A stretch of 64,000 bases of DNA from Streptomyces glomeratus (GTDB taxonomy: Bacteria; Actinomycetota; Actinomycetes; Streptomycetales; Streptomycetaceae), in contig NZ_JAKEEB010000007.1 of NCBI RefSeq assembly GCF_021462825.1, positions 124,001 through 188,000 of the forward strand, read 5' to 3'. How positions within the stretch are numbered: position 1 is the stretch's first letter; the number at the start of each line of letters is the position of its first letter. The position numbers and the translations under genes were made by a program. Of this stretch, positions 63,528 to 64,000 are shown one piece after another. A model generated the notes under the pieces. It did no database searches, was not told the DNA's origin, and saw nothing but the letters and a program-made list of their open reading frames with translations.

Positions 63528-64000
63528 GTGGCGGATGTCTTCAAGCCGGGCCGGGGCGACTACCAGGAACTCGTCGACGAGATCTCGGCGCTGCTCGGCG
63601 CCCCCGCGACCCTGGAGAACCGGGACTTCGAGCTGATCGCCTTCGCGGCCTACGACAGTGACGGGGAGTTCGACGAGGCGTCCCTCGACCCGGTCCGCAC
63701 CCGCTCGATCCTCACCCGCCGCTCCACGGCGGCGGTGCGCACCTGGTTCGAGGGCTTCGGCATCGCCCGTGCCACCGGTCCCGTGCGCATTCCGCCGACT
63801 CCGGAGGCGGGTGTCTACCGGGGGCGGATCTGTCTGCCCGTACGCCATCGGGGCGTCGTCCTCGGCTATGTGTGGCTGCTCGCCGACGAGCCGGGCCCGT
63901 CCGAGGCGCAGCTGTCCGCCGCGATGGAGGTCGCCGCCCGCATCGGCGCGCTGCTCGCGGACGAGGTGCAGGCGGGCGCGGATCTGACGCGCGAGCTGCG
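63528..64000 (+). CDS. PucR/CdaR-type transcriptional regulator, N-terminal part (runs off window)
   Basis: The first 157 residues of a PucR-family regulator, beginning [26 protein letters not shown] (in two parts), with an N-terminal domain that resembles the GAF-like region of PurC/PucR activators ([32 protein letters not shown]). The DNA-binding HTH would be past the window's end. The GTG at 63528 has GGGAG 7 nt upstream; an ATG six codons earlier is less well placed. Divergent from putA, so it is a good candidate activator of proline catabolism. Confidence 0.8.
   Translation, partial: MADVFKPGRGDYQELVDEISALLGAPATLENRDFELIAFAAYDSDGEFDEASLDPVRTRSILTRRSTAAVRTWFEGFGIARATGPVRIPPTPEAGVYRGRICLPVRHRGVVLGYVWLLADEPGPSEAQLSAAMEVAARIGALLADEVQAGADLTREL

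Overview
The window is high-GC actinobacterial chromosome, almost certainly Streptomyces. The evidence is extreme G/C at third codon positions, many GTG starts, a lysine-tailed HupS nucleoid protein, two complete conservons (cvnA-B-C-D), the acyl-CoA carboxylase pair pccB-accE, a CofC/FbiD of coenzyme F420 synthesis, and an NdgR/AreB regulator divergent from leuCD. It is mostly core chromosome. I see no insertion sequence, prophage, CRISPR array or plasmid origin.

Layout. 1-9.5 kb: the end of an HSP90-family chaperone overlapping a large TPR protein, a DAK2/FakA-like kinase, zinc-type ribosomal protein L28 (rpmB) and an AfsR/SARP-type regulator. 9.5-18 kb: a FAD monooxygenase, thiL, a stand-alone Lrp ligand-binding domain, a DUF3515 lipoprotein, the plsC-gpsA-ddl operon on the minus strand, cofC, a 67-aa unknown, hupS and a 76-aa unknown. 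18-22 kb: leuC-leuD facing ndgR, then five tRNA genes (Gln, Glu, Glu, Gln, Glu in transcription order). 22-26.6 kb: a HAD phosphatase, a DUF4241 protein, a FAH-family hydrolase overlapping gltX, and a small protein with three ANP motifs spaced 33 residues apart.

27-37.6 kb: two tandem conservons. Each has a receptor-like histidine-kinase-type membrane protein with a long disordered tail, a roadblock protein, a DUF742 protein and a Ras-like GTPase. 37.8-49.2 kb: pccB-accE, a YceI-family protein, three envelope-associated proteins (one with a septum-formation domain), and two secreted glycosidases (GH3 and GH30-CBM13) transcribed divergently.

49.3-64 kb: citramalate synthase (cimA) behind a convincing branched-chain amino acid attenuator. 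Next comes a five-gene operon reading ureAB fusion, divergent ureC, agmatine deiminase, TetR, MHS transporter, with two matching operator-like inverted repeats at its promoter. ilvE, leuB, a 43-aa protein, an AAC(2')-like acetyltransferase, the putA-pruA proline catabolic pair and the start of a PucR-type activator complete the window.

A recurring theme is branched-chain amino acid synthesis: leuCD, ndgR, cimA, ilvE and leuB are all here but scattered, with at least two distinct control devices visible (an IclR-type operator at ndgR/leuC and transcriptional attenuation at cimA). The signals most worth a second look are the cimA leader, the urease-like/agmatine deiminase operon with its paired operators, the duplicated conservons with conserved CvnA tail motifs, and the 86-residue ANP-repeat protein.
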